35,699 nt of DNA from a bacterium (GCA_037128595.1 JBAXWB010000043.1:1-35699), one strand, 5' to 3'. Positions 24,801 through 31,376 are shown, counted from the stretch's first letter. The notes: generated by a model not told the origin, from the sequence alone. Made by a program: numbers and translations.

Positions 24801-26600
24801 CACACCAACAATATCCCGGCGGGCCTGACCGCCGCGATCACCCGGGTGAACATCACCAATCTGACGGCCACGCTGACCGGCAATGCGCTGCTGCACAATA
24901 CCAGCGACAACGTCGTCAACCTGACCTTTACGTTCCAGGACAGCGCCTTCCATAACACGGCGGCCTCGGCGATCACCAATGCCAACCGCTCCGATCTGTC
25001 GGTACAGTTCATCAACCCCGTGTTGACCTATGCAGGCAGTTTCGTCGAGTCCTGGCGCAACGATGGTTCTTTCAGCGACAGCACGCCAGTGGTGGTAACT
25101 TTGGCCGGTGACTCGTTCACTGGCGCGATCGGGGCGAACCTGCTTGGCTCGGGCGTCACGGTTACCAAGGTGCCGGCCGGCCTGACGGCGGTGGCGACGA
25201 AGACCGCGGCCCAGACTGTATCGCTCACGTTTTCGGGCACGGCCCTTGCCAACGAGGCGGCCAATAGCACCAATGTCACCGTCAGTTTCGGCGACCTCGC
25301 CTTCACGCGCGGGCCGGCCTCTGTCGTGACCAACAGCGGGGCGACTAATATTGCCGTGACGTTTGTCAGTGCGCTCAGCAACCTGTACGTGGCAACTGTG
25401 GCGAATGGTGGTAGCGACATGACTGGCAATGGCTCGTTGGCGAATCCGTATGCCACCATCACGAATGCGCTGGCGCATGCGCGAGATGGCTATGGCGACA
25501 CGATTAATGTGGGGCCGGGAATCTTTACGGAGTGTGGCATCACGGTCGACAGGGGCGTCATCATCCATGGCGCCGGCCAGAACGTGACGATCGTCCAGGG
25601 CGCCGCGACGCGTTCGAGTGCGGCGGATCGGGTTTTCAATCTCCGGGGAGGAGGCGGCGGCAGTATCGGGAAGAACTTCAGCATTAACAACTTGACGGTT
25701 CGGTACGGTTATACGACGAACAGCGGGGCCGGCTTGCAGGTTGATAACGGCAGCAATCCTTACTGGAACACATATCTGGAGAACTGTACCTTCACCATGA
25801 ACGATCAGAATGGAGGATCCGGTTCTGGCGGGGCCATTCAGGTCAACAAGTTCCCCAGCGTGACGCACCTCAGGAATTGTACCATCACCAGCAATACCAC
25901 CTCCCACGCTGGTGGAGGTTTGTACGTGCGGGGCTCAGCGGGCCTGGAAATCAGTGGCTGCACCTTCGGATGGAATAGCGCATCGAATACGGCGGGAACG
26001 GGTGGCGGAGCGATCTACATCGATAACATTGGTGGGGGTATGGCCACTATAGAGAACTCCACATATGCTTACAATCAGGCCTTGGGATCGACGAAGGGCG
26101 GGGCGCTGTATTTCTACCTGGGGAGTTCTTGTACGGCTGAGGTGTACAACTGCACGGTCTACTCGAATAGCGCGTCCTATCAGGGTGGCGGAATTTACAT
26201 CGATAACTCCGTAACGCCGGGGCGCGTGCTGGTGACCAGCAGTTTGGTGGCTCCGAACAGCGCCCCCAGTGGCGGAGCGGAAATCTATGTGGTGAGTGCA
26301 GCTCCCGCGGTGATCAGCCAATGCCTGGTTCAGGGCGCCATTGCAGGCACGTACACCGACGGCGGCGGCAACCAGATGGGCGTTAATGCCAAGGTGCTTC
26401 CGCTGGCCGACAATGGCGGGCCGACCTGGACTTGTGCGCTGGCTGTCGACAGCCCGGCGCGTGAGACGGGGTCAAACCCGTTGAACCTCACCACGGATCA
26501 GCGTGGTGCTGGATATACTCGGCAAATTGGCGCGGGCGTTGATATCGGCGCCTTCGAGTACGGCGCCGGCCCGGTGGGGAGCGTCTACAAGGTCCGCTAA
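18819..26600 (+). CDS. Giant secreted modular beta-helix/Ig-repeat protein (2593 aa)
   Basis: The signal peptide (about 1-36) resembles that of the 14581 product. Modules in order: beta-helix 1 (37-360), choice-of-anchor Q (360-410), Ig-like repeat 1 (417-535), a concanavalin-like domain resembling the catalytic domain of GH54 arabinofuranosidases (536-806; RKLRGAYAGYAIKARRSSDN and TWYDQSGNARNL), Ig-like repeats 2-5 (823-1307), DUF1565-like cap with beta-helix 2 and anchor Q (1309-1694), Ig-like repeats 6-9 (1703-2186), and beta-helix 3 with anchor Q (2187-2581). Each Ig-like unit is about 120 residues with an IPAGLTAVVT signature. Repeats 2-5 plus helix 2 and repeats 6-9 plus helix 3 are a tandem in-frame duplication of about 2.63 kb. 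No outer-membrane barrel or C-terminal sorting tag is visible. A polysaccharide-binding or degrading surface role is inferred; pectate-lyase-type activity is not demonstrable. Confidence 0.8.
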   Translation: MNRKMLFIGRPIGCFSRLLLPGLVFMLVAADRAGAATLYVGAGQTYSTISSAIAAAASSGDIISIETNVQTECGIVINKSLTIQGHGITNTILQGATAAGLAANRIFDKPNGSYNITIRDMTIQYGYLTSGSGAALWIENGNSPNVLLLNCLFASNFVVSASGCGGAIRMESDTGNLTVSNCTFIGNMATNNNAGYGGAINSRRGATSIAGCTFINNLADKAGGAWSASPFWTAASVQNSTFVGNIALKTGGGDGTGGAIQMENSAAVTGFVYNCTIYSNSANSGGGIRSGQNYATHIVNVHSTIIAANTAPGGGADIWNSSTFMATNSLIQSWPVGGTALTGGNNVTGQAAKLSPLAANGGSTLTCVLASDSLAINAGSNPLNLTTDQRGIGYERVIGGTADIGAYEYGALGPASLAYSGTTFAEDPANNGSINTNTPIIITLITNDTFVGTIGDNFATNNAKVLISNIPAGLWPVMTLLSTTQLSVIVTGAAPANTSVDSITNLTFAFQNGAFGRGNAGFVAGATRSDLQVTFKPDTFPRLLDVLSEPAAGAYGLRKLRGAYAGYAIKARRSSDNTTSNIGFTVSGDLDVTTLTNFVGAGNSGYIDTWYDQSGNARNLAQATTAQQRVIVSSGALVVFPGTQRPAHSRGGAGESFTGAINYGATIQAVSSVIYPLSNASLSHNVYDGSSSARPMLWIDTANNLEFDAGDFRSGSVLNTGVVTTYVNPSSSSNRAAYSTGNLIGTPSATKYSNSSEQVAGRGTGSGFNGYYSEIILFTSDIATNSDRQKLEGDEALYFGLTNSLPAGHPYKTQAPVPLPTVLYSTRTFTEANPFNTGAINNTTPMLITLTLNTFTGTDGSQITNNVVVSNLPAGLTVSMVRTNGGTNAVVTLLGNATQNAASNTLANLGFSFQNAAFTIGSAAQIIDASVTNLTVQFYDPVASGALTYAGTNFQEDATWNDGRISTTNTITLTGDTFNSPGGGDFVAAGWVTPTSIPVGLTAVVTYVTSSNLNVTLSGRATSHTAANSTNNLGLTFQNAAFNGANASLITSASVTNLSVTFLDPATNVQLLYTNGTVFSESAANDGSIATTLGIVLTNDLFNGTNGENFVATGKVLTNNIPAGLTAVVTRVSLTNLTATLTGNALLHSSPNNASNLTFNFQNSAFHNTAASAVTNANRSDLSVQFINPVLTYVGTGLAESWRNDGTFSDSTPVLVNLVGDTFAGALGGNLAGAGVIFANVPSGLTGVATKTAAQQVSLTFSGQAVAHSSANNTNFTVSFGNAAFVNTAASFVTNSGPTNLTVTFVNALSNLYVATAANGGSDSNDGSQAHPFATLTNALAHARDGFNDTINVGTGVFTQCGITVAKGVTIHGAGVDATIIQGATTRSNATDRVFNLNGNSVRPNFGLNNLTVRYGYTSGDGAGLQIDYNSSSYWSTYVENCTFTMNDLNGGGDGGGAIVQNRYPGLLFVRNCTFTNNTSPKAGGAIYMRGMGGMEISGCAFAQNQAASGGGGLYMDYATSGMTTIKNSTFANNSTPNNSGGGIYFGGRSAFTGVVYNCTFYSNSATYGGGIFIENDIGTPSTIQLSSCLLASNSAPTAPELYIRLNALTTLSACLAQGGIGGTGTYADGGGNQIGVNAKVLPLAANGGPTLTCALAPDSPARDTGANPLFLTTDQRGTGYGRVRGSAADVGAYEYGAGSLIYSTNWFGESFPFDAGIINNSSNLVITLTGDTFTGTDGSQITNNVVVTNLPAGLTVSMIRSNNGTTALVTLLGNATQHAASNTVYNFGFAFQNAAFTLGNASQIGNYSDTNLTIQFYDQVTSGNLAYSGTNFQEDATWNDGRISTTNTITLTGDTFNSPGGGDFVAAGWVTPTNIPVGLTAVVTYVNSGTCTVTLAGQATSHAAASSTNNLGLAFSNAAFFGNNASLIANASVTNLSVTFIDPATNVQLLYGGTVFSEAAANDGSISNSISITLTNDLFNGTNGENFVATGKVHTNNIPAGLTAAITRVNITNLTATLTGNALLHNTSDNVVNLTFTFQDSAFHNTAASAITNANRSDLSVQFINPVLTYAGSFVESWRNDGSFSDSTPVVVTLAGDSFTGAIGANLLGSGVTVTKVPAGLTAVATKTAAQTVSLTFSGTALANEAANSTNVTVSFGDLAFTRGPASVVTNSGATNIAVTFVSALSNLYVATVANGGSDMTGNGSLANPYATITNALAHARDGYGDTINVGPGIFTECGITVDRGVIIHGAGQNVTIVQGAATRSSAADRVFNLRGGGGGSIGKNFSINNLTVRYGYTTNSGAGLQVDNGSNPYWNTYLENCTFTMNDQNGGSGSGGAIQVNKFPSVTHLRNCTITSNTTSHAGGGLYVRGSAGLEISGCTFGWNSASNTAGTGGGAIYIDNIGGGMATIENSTYAYNQALGSTKGGALYFYLGSSCTAEVYNCTVYSNSASYQGGGIYIDNSVTPGRVLVTSSLVAPNSAPSGGAEIYVVSAAPAVISQCLVQGAIAGTYTDGGGNQMGVNAKVLPLADNGGPTWTCALAVDSPARETGSNPLNLTTDQRGAGYTRQIGAGVDIGAFEYGAGPVGSVYKVR
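21285..26565 (+). repeat. Tandem 2.63-kb in-frame module duplication
   Basis: Unit 1 starts near 21285 and unit 2 near 23921. Anchor points match at offsets of 2637 bp (21691 with 24328) and 2631 bp (22741 with 25372), both multiples of three. Nucleotide identity is patchy, with long nearly identical stretches such as 21675-21840 against 24312-24477. A further block at 15181-15475 in the neighbouring gene matches 23271-23565 at a constant offset of 8090 bp. Confidence 0.85.
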
Positions 26601-26619
26601 GTGGAAGTGTGAAATTATT

Positions 26620-27612
26620 ATGAAACAAAAAAGCAAACTAACGATCAGAGGTCCTGCATTACCCAACATTCCTTGGGAGGAGAAACCCGCCGGCTACCCG
26701 CATCCCGTGTGGCGCTATAGCGGGAATCCGATTGTACCGCGGGACGCGATACCCACGGCCAACAGTATTTTCAACAGCGCGGTCGTGCCCTGCGGCGATG
26801 GGTTCGTAGGCGTATTTCGCGTGGACAACATGAGTCGGGGCAGTGCCCTGCACACCGGGTGGAGCCGGGACGGCCTGGGCTGGCGGATCGAGCATAAACC
26901 GATCCGCTTCGCCAAGCCGATCAAGGATCTTCCCTATGAGTACGCCTACGATCCGCGCGTGGTGCGGCTGGGGGACCGCTATTACGTGACCTGGTGCAAT
27001 GGTATCCATGGTGATCCAACCATCGGGTGCGCCTGGACGAAGGATTTCCGCACGTATGTTGCGATGGAGAACATCACTTTGCCTTGTAACCGCAATGGGG
27101 TCCTCTTCCCTCGCAAGATCGGCGGCAAGTTTGCGTTACTCAGCCGTCCAAGCGATACCGGCCACACGCCGTTCGGCAATATCTACTATAGCGAGAGCCC
27201 GGATATGGTTTTCTGGGGTCGGCACCGTTTTGTCATGGGGACCAACGGCGGCTGGCAACGTACCAAGGTTGGCCCCGGCCCCGTGCCGCTGGAAACGACC
27301 GAGGGCTGGCTGATGTTCTACCACGGGGTGATCAATACTTGCAGTGGCCTGACCTATTCTTTTGGTGCGGCCCTGCTCGATCTCGACGAGCCGTGGCGTG
27401 TGCGGTACCGCGCGAAACCCTACCTGATCAACCCGCGTGAGTACTATGAATGCGTCGGCGATGTGCCGAATGTGTGTTTCCCCGTGGGGGTGCTCGCCGA
27501 CAGCCGGACCGGCCGGTTGGCCATCTACTACGGCGCCGCCGATACCGTCATCGCCCTGGCCTTTGCGCAGGTGGATGAGTTGATCGCCTACATCAAGACC
27601 AACGCGGAGTAG
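26620..27612 (+). CDS. GH130 family beta-1,4-mannoside phosphorylase-like enzyme
   Basis: The 330-residue protein is a five-bladed beta-propeller of family GH130, whose members phosphorolyse beta-mannosides, for example mannosyl-glucose or mannosyl-N-acetylglucosamine, giving mannose 1-phosphate; some hydrolyse instead. Diagnostic segments are SIFNSAVVPCGDGFVGVFRV, YAYDPRVV with the proton-donor candidate D111, VGPGPVPLETTEGWLMFYHG, and the ending IYYGAADTVIALA. No signal peptide is present. The ATG at 26620 is 19 bases after the giant gene, suggesting cotranscription; the longer frame overlaps that gene and is rejected. With the GH2 enzyme it points to a beta-mannosidic linkage in the target glycan, such as an N-glycan-like or mannan structure. 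Substrate is inferred. Confidence 0.85.
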   Translation: MKQKSKLTIRGPALPNIPWEEKPAGYPHPVWRYSGNPIVPRDAIPTANSIFNSAVVPCGDGFVGVFRVDNMSRGSALHTGWSRDGLGWRIEHKPIRFAKPIKDLPYEYAYDPRVVRLGDRYYVTWCNGIHGDPTIGCAWTKDFRTYVAMENITLPCNRNGVLFPRKIGGKFALLSRPSDTGHTPFGNIYYSESPDMVFWGRHRFVMGTNGGWQRTKVGPGPVPLETTEGWLMFYHGVINTCSGLTYSFGAALLDLDEPWRVRYRAKPYLINPREYYECVGDVPNVCFPVGVLADSRTGRLAIYYGAADTVIALAFAQVDELIAYIKTNAE

Positions 27613-27618
27613 TGGATC

Positions 27619-28710
27619 TTACTTTTTTTTCGATGCCCTTGACAAGGTGGCGACCGATTCGCCCTCGATCAAGTGCATGGGGACGATGGTTTTGAGCGGC
27701 GGCAGTTCGGTGTTTGAACGGACGATTTTGATCAACCGCTCCATGGCCTGGCGCCCGATCGTCTGCGGGTAAGTTGCCAGGGCGGTTGGCCGCGGGCGGC
27801 ACGCCGCGTTATTGGCATCCAGATCCAGCGAAATCAGGCTGATATCGTCCGGGCAACGTAGGTTATGTTCGCGCATGACATGCAGCACGCCGGGCATGGC
27901 AAGCGGACTGCACAGGACCAGAGCGGTCGGCAGATGGTCGGCGCGTACCCATTCGAGCATGGCCCGCTCATAGAACAACACATCATCTTCGCTGGCGTTG
28001 TGACAGTCGCGGGGGGCGAGCGGCACCCGTGCCTTGGCCAGTTCAAGTCGGACGCCTTCTTCCCGTTGGCGATAGACATTGTTGTAGGCGGGGCCACCCA
28101 TCCAGCCGATGTGCCGGTGTCCCCGGTCCAAAAGATACCGGACGGCTGCCCGGCTACCCTTCAGGTTGTCGGACACCACGGCGTCGATCTCGATCCCCTC
28201 GTGATCCTGGTCCGCCAAGACCAGTTTGATCCCGCTATTTTTCATGCGCACAACCAGTTCGCGGTCGGAGTTGCCCATCAGTAGAACTCCGCTGGCGCGT
28301 TGGAGCCGCGCCAACTGCCGTTCCTGATCCTCGTCTCCGCGCCAGTAACTCATGCTGAAGTCCGTGTGTCCGTCCGTATGGACAGCGTCGCAGACGCCCT
28401 GCAACACCTGCATCTGGAAAGCGCCAGGTAACTGAGTCTGGAGGGAATGCCGCGCATGACAGACCACCGCCTGCAAAAGGATTGGGAAATTTCCCCCGCG
28501 GCGCAAGACTAACGTGCGGGCGGCTACATTCGGCTGGTACTTCAGTGCCCGCACCGCCCGCATCACGGTCTTGCTTGTGGCGGGTGTCACGTTCAAGTTG
28601 CCGGAGAGGACGCGGGATACGGTGACGTGTGAAACACCGGCCCGGCGTGCCACATCGCGAAGGGTGGCGGCCTTTGGCTCTGAGTTTGCCATTGTCTTGG
28701 TCTTTTTCAT
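27619..28710 (-). CDS. LacI family transcriptional regulator
   Basis: About 363 residues. The N-terminal helix-turn-helix ATLRDVARRAGVSHVTVSRV is followed by a hinge (YQPNVAARTL) and a periplasmic-binding-protein-like sensor domain with DHEGIEIDAVVSDNLKGS and a HIGWMGGP motif. Such regulators bind palindromes with a central CG and respond to sugars. It converges on GH130 with six bases between stops. The start is uncertain: ATG at 28710 is preferred over 28755 because a TTGACG-N18-TAGTTT promoter lies between them; ATG at 28692 also leaves an intact helix-turn-helix. Candidate target sites are the 14-bp motifs at 6897, 14403 and 14456 or the AT-rich palindrome split by the IS element; none is proven. 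Confidence 0.88.
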   Translation of the reverse strand: MKKTKTMANSEPKAATLRDVARRAGVSHVTVSRVLSGNLNVTPATSKTVMRAVRALKYQPNVAARTLVLRRGGNFPILLQAVVCHARHSLQTQLPGAFQMQVLQGVCDAVHTDGHTDFSMSYWRGDEDQERQLARLQRASGVLLMGNSDRELVVRMKNSGIKLVLADQDHEGIEIDAVVSDNLKGSRAAVRYLLDRGHRHIGWMGGPAYNNVYRQREEGVRLELAKARVPLAPRDCHNASEDDVLFYERAMLEWVRADHLPTALVLCSPLAMPGVLHVMREHNLRCPDDISLISLDLDANNAACRPRPTALATYPQTIGRQAMERLIKIVRSNTELPPLKTIVPMHLIEGESVATLSRASKKK

Positions 28711-28718
28711 ATTTAGTG

Positions 28719-28748
28719 AAACTAACATGGAGACATATTTGGCGTCAA
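28719..28748 (-). promoter_or_regulatory. Putative promoter of the LacI gene
   Basis: On the minus strand TTGACG (28748-28743) is followed after 18 bp by TAGTTT (28724-28719). A start site just downstream would give a leaderless or very short-leader transcript for the ATG at 28710. Confidence 0.35.
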
Positions 28749-28755
28749 TCCGCAT

Positions 28756-28782
28756 GCGTTGATGGGATGGGCGTTGATGGGA
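28756..28782. repeat. Short direct repeat upstream of LacI
   Basis: GCGTTGATGGGA occurs at 28756-28767 and again at 28771-28782, a 15-bp period just upstream of the LacI -35 box. It may be a regulator site or a slippage product. Confidence 0.4.
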
Positions 28783-28815
28783 GGCGTGGCTTCACCATGC
28801 TCAGCTGTAGATGAG

Positions 28816-28857
28816 GACGGGATATGTTCTCTGACTACACGGGAGCAATATCTCGTC
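28816..28857. terminator. Stem-loop at the end of the AbiEi operon
   Basis: GACGGGATAT (28816-28825) pairs with ATATCTCGTC (28848-28857) with one mismatch, and a smaller TCTC/GGAG stem may form inside the 22-nt loop. It touches the stop of the 68-residue ORF. There is no T tract, so it may be a processing or attenuating hairpin rather than a terminator. Confidence 0.35.
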
Positions 28858-29062
28858 AATGAAGGCGGGTCATTGCTGCGCGGAACATCATTCCCAAACC
28901 TGTGGTCTCCTCAAGGGGCAAATAGTCCGACATGGCTTCCGTGATTTCCTTGTCCGACAGGAGCGCGACTTTGGCACGCAGGAAGTCATAGAATTCATCG
29001 ACTGTAGTTCCCTTGAAATGATCAGTCTGGGGCACCAGTCGTGAGTAGGAAGGGGATTTCAA
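28856..29062 (-). CDS. Small hypothetical protein translationally coupled to AbiEi-like gene
   Basis: The 68-residue ORF starts with TTG overlapping the stop of the AbiEi-like gene (TTGA, 29059-29062), an arrangement typical of coupled operon partners. The product is charged, with FYDFLRAKVALLSDKEITEAM predicted helical, and ends LGMMFRAAMTRLH. I recognise no domain. In AbiE systems the next gene encodes the much larger AbiEii nucleotidyltransferase; that gene is absent, so this is either a different small partner or a truncated remnant. Confidence 0.45.
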   Translation of the reverse strand: MKSPSYSRLVPQTDHFKGTTVDEFYDFLRAKVALLSDKEITEAMSDYLPLEETTGLGMMFRAAMTRLH

Positions 29063-29661
29063 TCTTGATTTAAGTGTCGCGATATCCGGTTGAAGAAGGT
29101 GATGAAGCGTTGGTCGTACTTTTTCAGGTAACCTGCGATTAACTTGGAGTCAAGGTCCTCCCGGTTAATATCGCTTGCGGGGTCAAAGGAAAAGCGTTTG
29201 CCCTTATAGTAGAAGTAGCAGACGTCCAGGAATGCTTTTTCCGGGGTTGCAAAGCGGATGCCGTGCTTTGAAATGAAGCCAAAATAAAGTTTAGGGGCAA
29301 TGCTGAGGTGTTCAATGGTGCCTCCTTCAAACTGATAGGTTCGGGGGCGGCCGATTTTGACAGCCTGCACCTTTCTGGCCGGGACGGAGCCAATAATGGC
29401 CTTTTGAGCCAGGACGGTTCCCGTTGTGATATAGGAGTCCGGTTCAATCCTGCTGCTAATGGTGGTTAGGGATGCCGAGGGGGTGGCATATATGCCTCGC
29501 TTAACTTTCAGCAAGACCTTGGCCTTCACAAGGGCGCCCAGTTTTCGATAGAGCGTGGCCTCCGAATCCTCGTTCAACATCACCTTCAGGTCAACGAGGC
29601 AGAACACGCCATCCTGATCCTTTTCCCATTGCTGGATGGTGTTGTAGAGGTTTATATCCAT
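29059..29661 (-). CDS. AbiEi-like antitoxin / winged-helix transcriptional regulator
   Basis: The 200-residue protein has an N-terminal winged-helix region (about 10-60, with LYRKLGALVKAKVLLKVKRG then IYAT) and a C-terminal domain with FATPEKAFLDVCYFYYKG, the PEKAxLD motif typical of type IV AbiEi antitoxins. In studied systems AbiEi represses its own promoter and counteracts the AbiEii nucleotidyltransferase. The ATG at 29661 is preferred over a TTG at 29667; no good ribosome-binding site is seen, and a predicted promoter with an inverted repeat lies immediately upstream. The region is A+T richer than the glycan genes, suggesting acquisition. Confidence 0.75.
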   Translation of the reverse strand: MDINLYNTIQQWEKDQDGVFCLVDLKVMLNEDSEATLYRKLGALVKAKVLLKVKRGIYATPSASLTTISSRIEPDSYITTGTVLAQKAIIGSVPARKVQAVKIGRPRTYQFEGGTIEHLSIAPKLYFGFISKHGIRFATPEKAFLDVCYFYYKGKRFSFDPASDINREDLDSKLIAGYLKKYDQRFITFFNRISRHLNQD

Positions 29662-29667
29662 GACCAA

Positions 29668-29697
29668 TAACTACCAGAATATGATAGTAACCGTCAA
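29668..29697 (-). promoter_or_regulatory. Putative autoregulated promoter of the AbiEi-like gene
   Basis: On the minus strand TTGACG (29697-29692) is a strong -35 box. Directly downstream TAACTACCA (29668-29676) and TGATAGTAA (29682-29690) form an inverted repeat with seven of nine matching positions, filling the spacer and -10 region. AbiEi proteins are known to bind inverted repeats at their own promoters, so autorepression is a reasonable inference. Confidence 0.4.
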
Positions 29698-29810
29698 AGT
29701 AAAAATATTACGGGAGCGTTATGCGGCCCACTTCACTATCCCGCCACGATATTACAGCCGAAGAGGTGGGCATTATCACATTGGGGAAACCCAGGGACAT
29801 GAACTCAAAA

Positions 29811-29874
29811 TGCCCCCAACCAGGCCTCCCACGCGACGGCGTGTACGCCGCGCTTGAAGGCCAACGCTGTAGGT
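29811..29874 (+). other. GC-rich hairpin, possibly a degenerate attC-like site
   Basis: Positions 29823-29862 fold into a long imperfect hairpin (GGCC ends, CGGCGT/ACGCCG core). It is preceded by CCCCAAC (29814-29820) and followed by an AACGCTGTAGG segment, a layout reminiscent of integron attC sites next to a toxin-antitoxin-type gene. The GTTRRRY box is not intact and no integrase is in the window. A terminator or plain REP element would also fit. Confidence 0.25.
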
Positions 29875-30111
29875 AGTCAGCCTTCTAAGGGGTGTTTTCT
29901 TGCATGATATTTTGTATAATTCATTCGTTTTCAATAACTTAATGTGGCGAAGCCACGCACCAATGCCGCCAACTTCAGCCCAATAATACCAAGGGGTTGC
30001 TGTGTCTACTGCGGTCTTGGCCATTTGCGACTTGAAATGATGAATTCAGCACTATGATGGGTGTCCAGTTACAACGCTTGGGTGAATAGAGCGATTCCGG
30101 AATTGACTGGG
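29875..30111. other. Non-coding stretch between the AbiEi and Gfo genes
   Basis: No credible gene is visible. A small perfect hairpin GTGGC-GAA-GCCAC lies at 29944-29956. The rest is A+T rich; short open frames here lack coding character. Confidence 0.4.
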
Positions 30112-30141
30112 TTGGCTTAAGATTAGCGAATTTCATATATC
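30112..30141 (+). promoter_or_regulatory. Putative promoter of the 30262 gene
   Basis: TTGGCT (30112-30117), 18-bp spacer, TATATC (30136-30141). It would start transcription around 30149, within the palindrome at 30147-30163, leaving a leader of about 110 nt. Confidence 0.35.
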
Positions 30142-30146
30142 GAGCG

Positions 30147-30163
30147 AGTATATCACATATACT
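30147..30163. promoter_or_regulatory. Perfect palindrome overlapping the predicted transcript start
   Basis: AGTATATCACATATACT has perfect 7-bp arms around CAC. Its position at the predicted start site suits a repressor operator for the Gfo/UroD-like genes. No regulator can be assigned. Confidence 0.35.
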
Positions 30164-30261
30164 TTAGCCATCAATAAGCACATGTTCGATTGACATCACT
30201 CATATGTGTAACGAATAATCATATACAAATAGCAATCAGAAGATGCAAGGAGCGCCTCATT

Positions 30262-31233
30262 ATGAGTCTTGTTTCAAATACGGATCACATTCGTCTGGGA
30301 ATTATCGGGATGACTGAAGGCAATGGGCATCCTTACAGCTGGAGTGCGATTTTTAATGGCTATGACCGGAAGGCTATGATGGAAGAATGTCCGTTTGCGG
30401 GGATTCCGGGCTATCTTAACAAAGAACCTGAGGCGTCACTACGGATTCAGGGCGCTACGGTGACCCATATTTATTGTGATCAGCACCAGGATGCGGAGAA
30501 AGTGGCGAAGTGTTCACTGATCCCTCATGTGGTTGATAAGCCTGAAGAGATGATTGGGCAGGTCGATGCCGTGGTTATCGCCACGGACATCGGCAGTGAA
30601 CATGTGAATCGTGTCAGACCGTTTGTTGAGGCCGGGCTGCCGGTTTTCGTCGACAAGCCGTTGTGTGACAATCAGAAAGACCTGGGCATTTTTCGAAAAT
30701 GGATTGTCGATGAAGCCAGGCCGATCATGTCCTCAAGCTGTATGCGCTACGCCAAGGAATTCGCACCCTACCATCGGCGAACGGAGGAATTGGGGCAACT
30801 CCGGTTTGTGTCTATGCCAATGGCTAAGAAATGGGAGACCTATGGCATCCACGCGCTGGAGTCGATTTTTCCGATCGTCGGGCCGGGATTTGAGACGATT
30901 CAGAATCTTGGGACGGCGCAACGGAATATTGTACATATGACGCACCGGCGTGGGATTGATATTGTGATCGGCTGCATCAAAGACATTCAGTACGGCGGGG
31001 CACTGTGTTTAGGCGGTACGGCGGGAAATATCACGCTCACGTCCCAGGATACGTTTTATGCTTTTAAGGCGCAGTTGCAGGCGTTTGTCGATTTCCTGCG
31101 TTCCGGAACATACCCATTCCCGTTTAGTGAAACCGATGAATTGATGCGATTGGTGATGGGTGGCATCGAAAGCCGGGAAGCTGGGGGCAAGGTTATCGAG
31201 ATTGGGAGCGGAAAGGATTTTTTGACAGAATGA
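30262..31233 (+). CDS. Gfo/Idh/MocA family oxidoreductase
   Basis: The 323-residue protein has an N-terminal Rossmann fold (IRLGIIGMTEGNG in place of the usual GxGxxG) and the family's (E/D)KP signature as VFVDKPL, with K132 as the catalytic lysine candidate. An insertion after the first strand (HPYSWSAIFNGYDRKAMMEECPFAGIPGYL) and the altered glycine motif suggest a divergent subgroup. The ATG at 30262 follows AAGGAG at good spacing; the frame is open to 30190 but that part is non-coding in character. It precedes two UroD-like genes, a combination frequent in PVC carbohydrate loci. Substrate unknown. Confidence 0.78.
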   Translation: MSLVSNTDHIRLGIIGMTEGNGHPYSWSAIFNGYDRKAMMEECPFAGIPGYLNKEPEASLRIQGATVTHIYCDQHQDAEKVAKCSLIPHVVDKPEEMIGQVDAVVIATDIGSEHVNRVRPFVEAGLPVFVDKPLCDNQKDLGIFRKWIVDEARPIMSSSCMRYAKEFAPYHRRTEELGQLRFVSMPMAKKWETYGIHALESIFPIVGPGFETIQNLGTAQRNIVHMTHRRGIDIVIGCIKDIQYGGALCLGGTAGNITLTSQDTFYAFKAQLQAFVDFLRSGTYPFPFSETDELMRLVMGGIESREAGGKVIEIGSGKDFLTE

Positions 31234-31376
31234 ACGGAATGCACAGAATGACAAGTGATCGCCACACTCATTTTGTTTATTTTGTCTAAATGTTTTGGGT
31301 CCGCTATGCCGGGTTAGGCTAAGCAGAAGAGATTCAAACATGGATGTACAGGATAGACCGGATGAGGAAAAACGGA

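Noticed and set aside
21756-25907. Several long minus-strand open frames opposite the giant gene
   Set aside because: They repeat with the same period as the sense modules and have shadow-type Arg/Gly/Val-rich composition, so they are not genes.
14700-26560. Regularly spaced repeats that might suggest a CRISPR array
   Set aside because: They are protein-coding repeats in frame, with variable length and no constant short direct repeat and spacer pattern.
29660-29857. Possible 65-residue gene divergent from the AbiEi-like gene
   Set aside because: It overlaps the predicted promoter and the hairpin at 29823, and its Arg/Pro-rich end is the translated hairpin.
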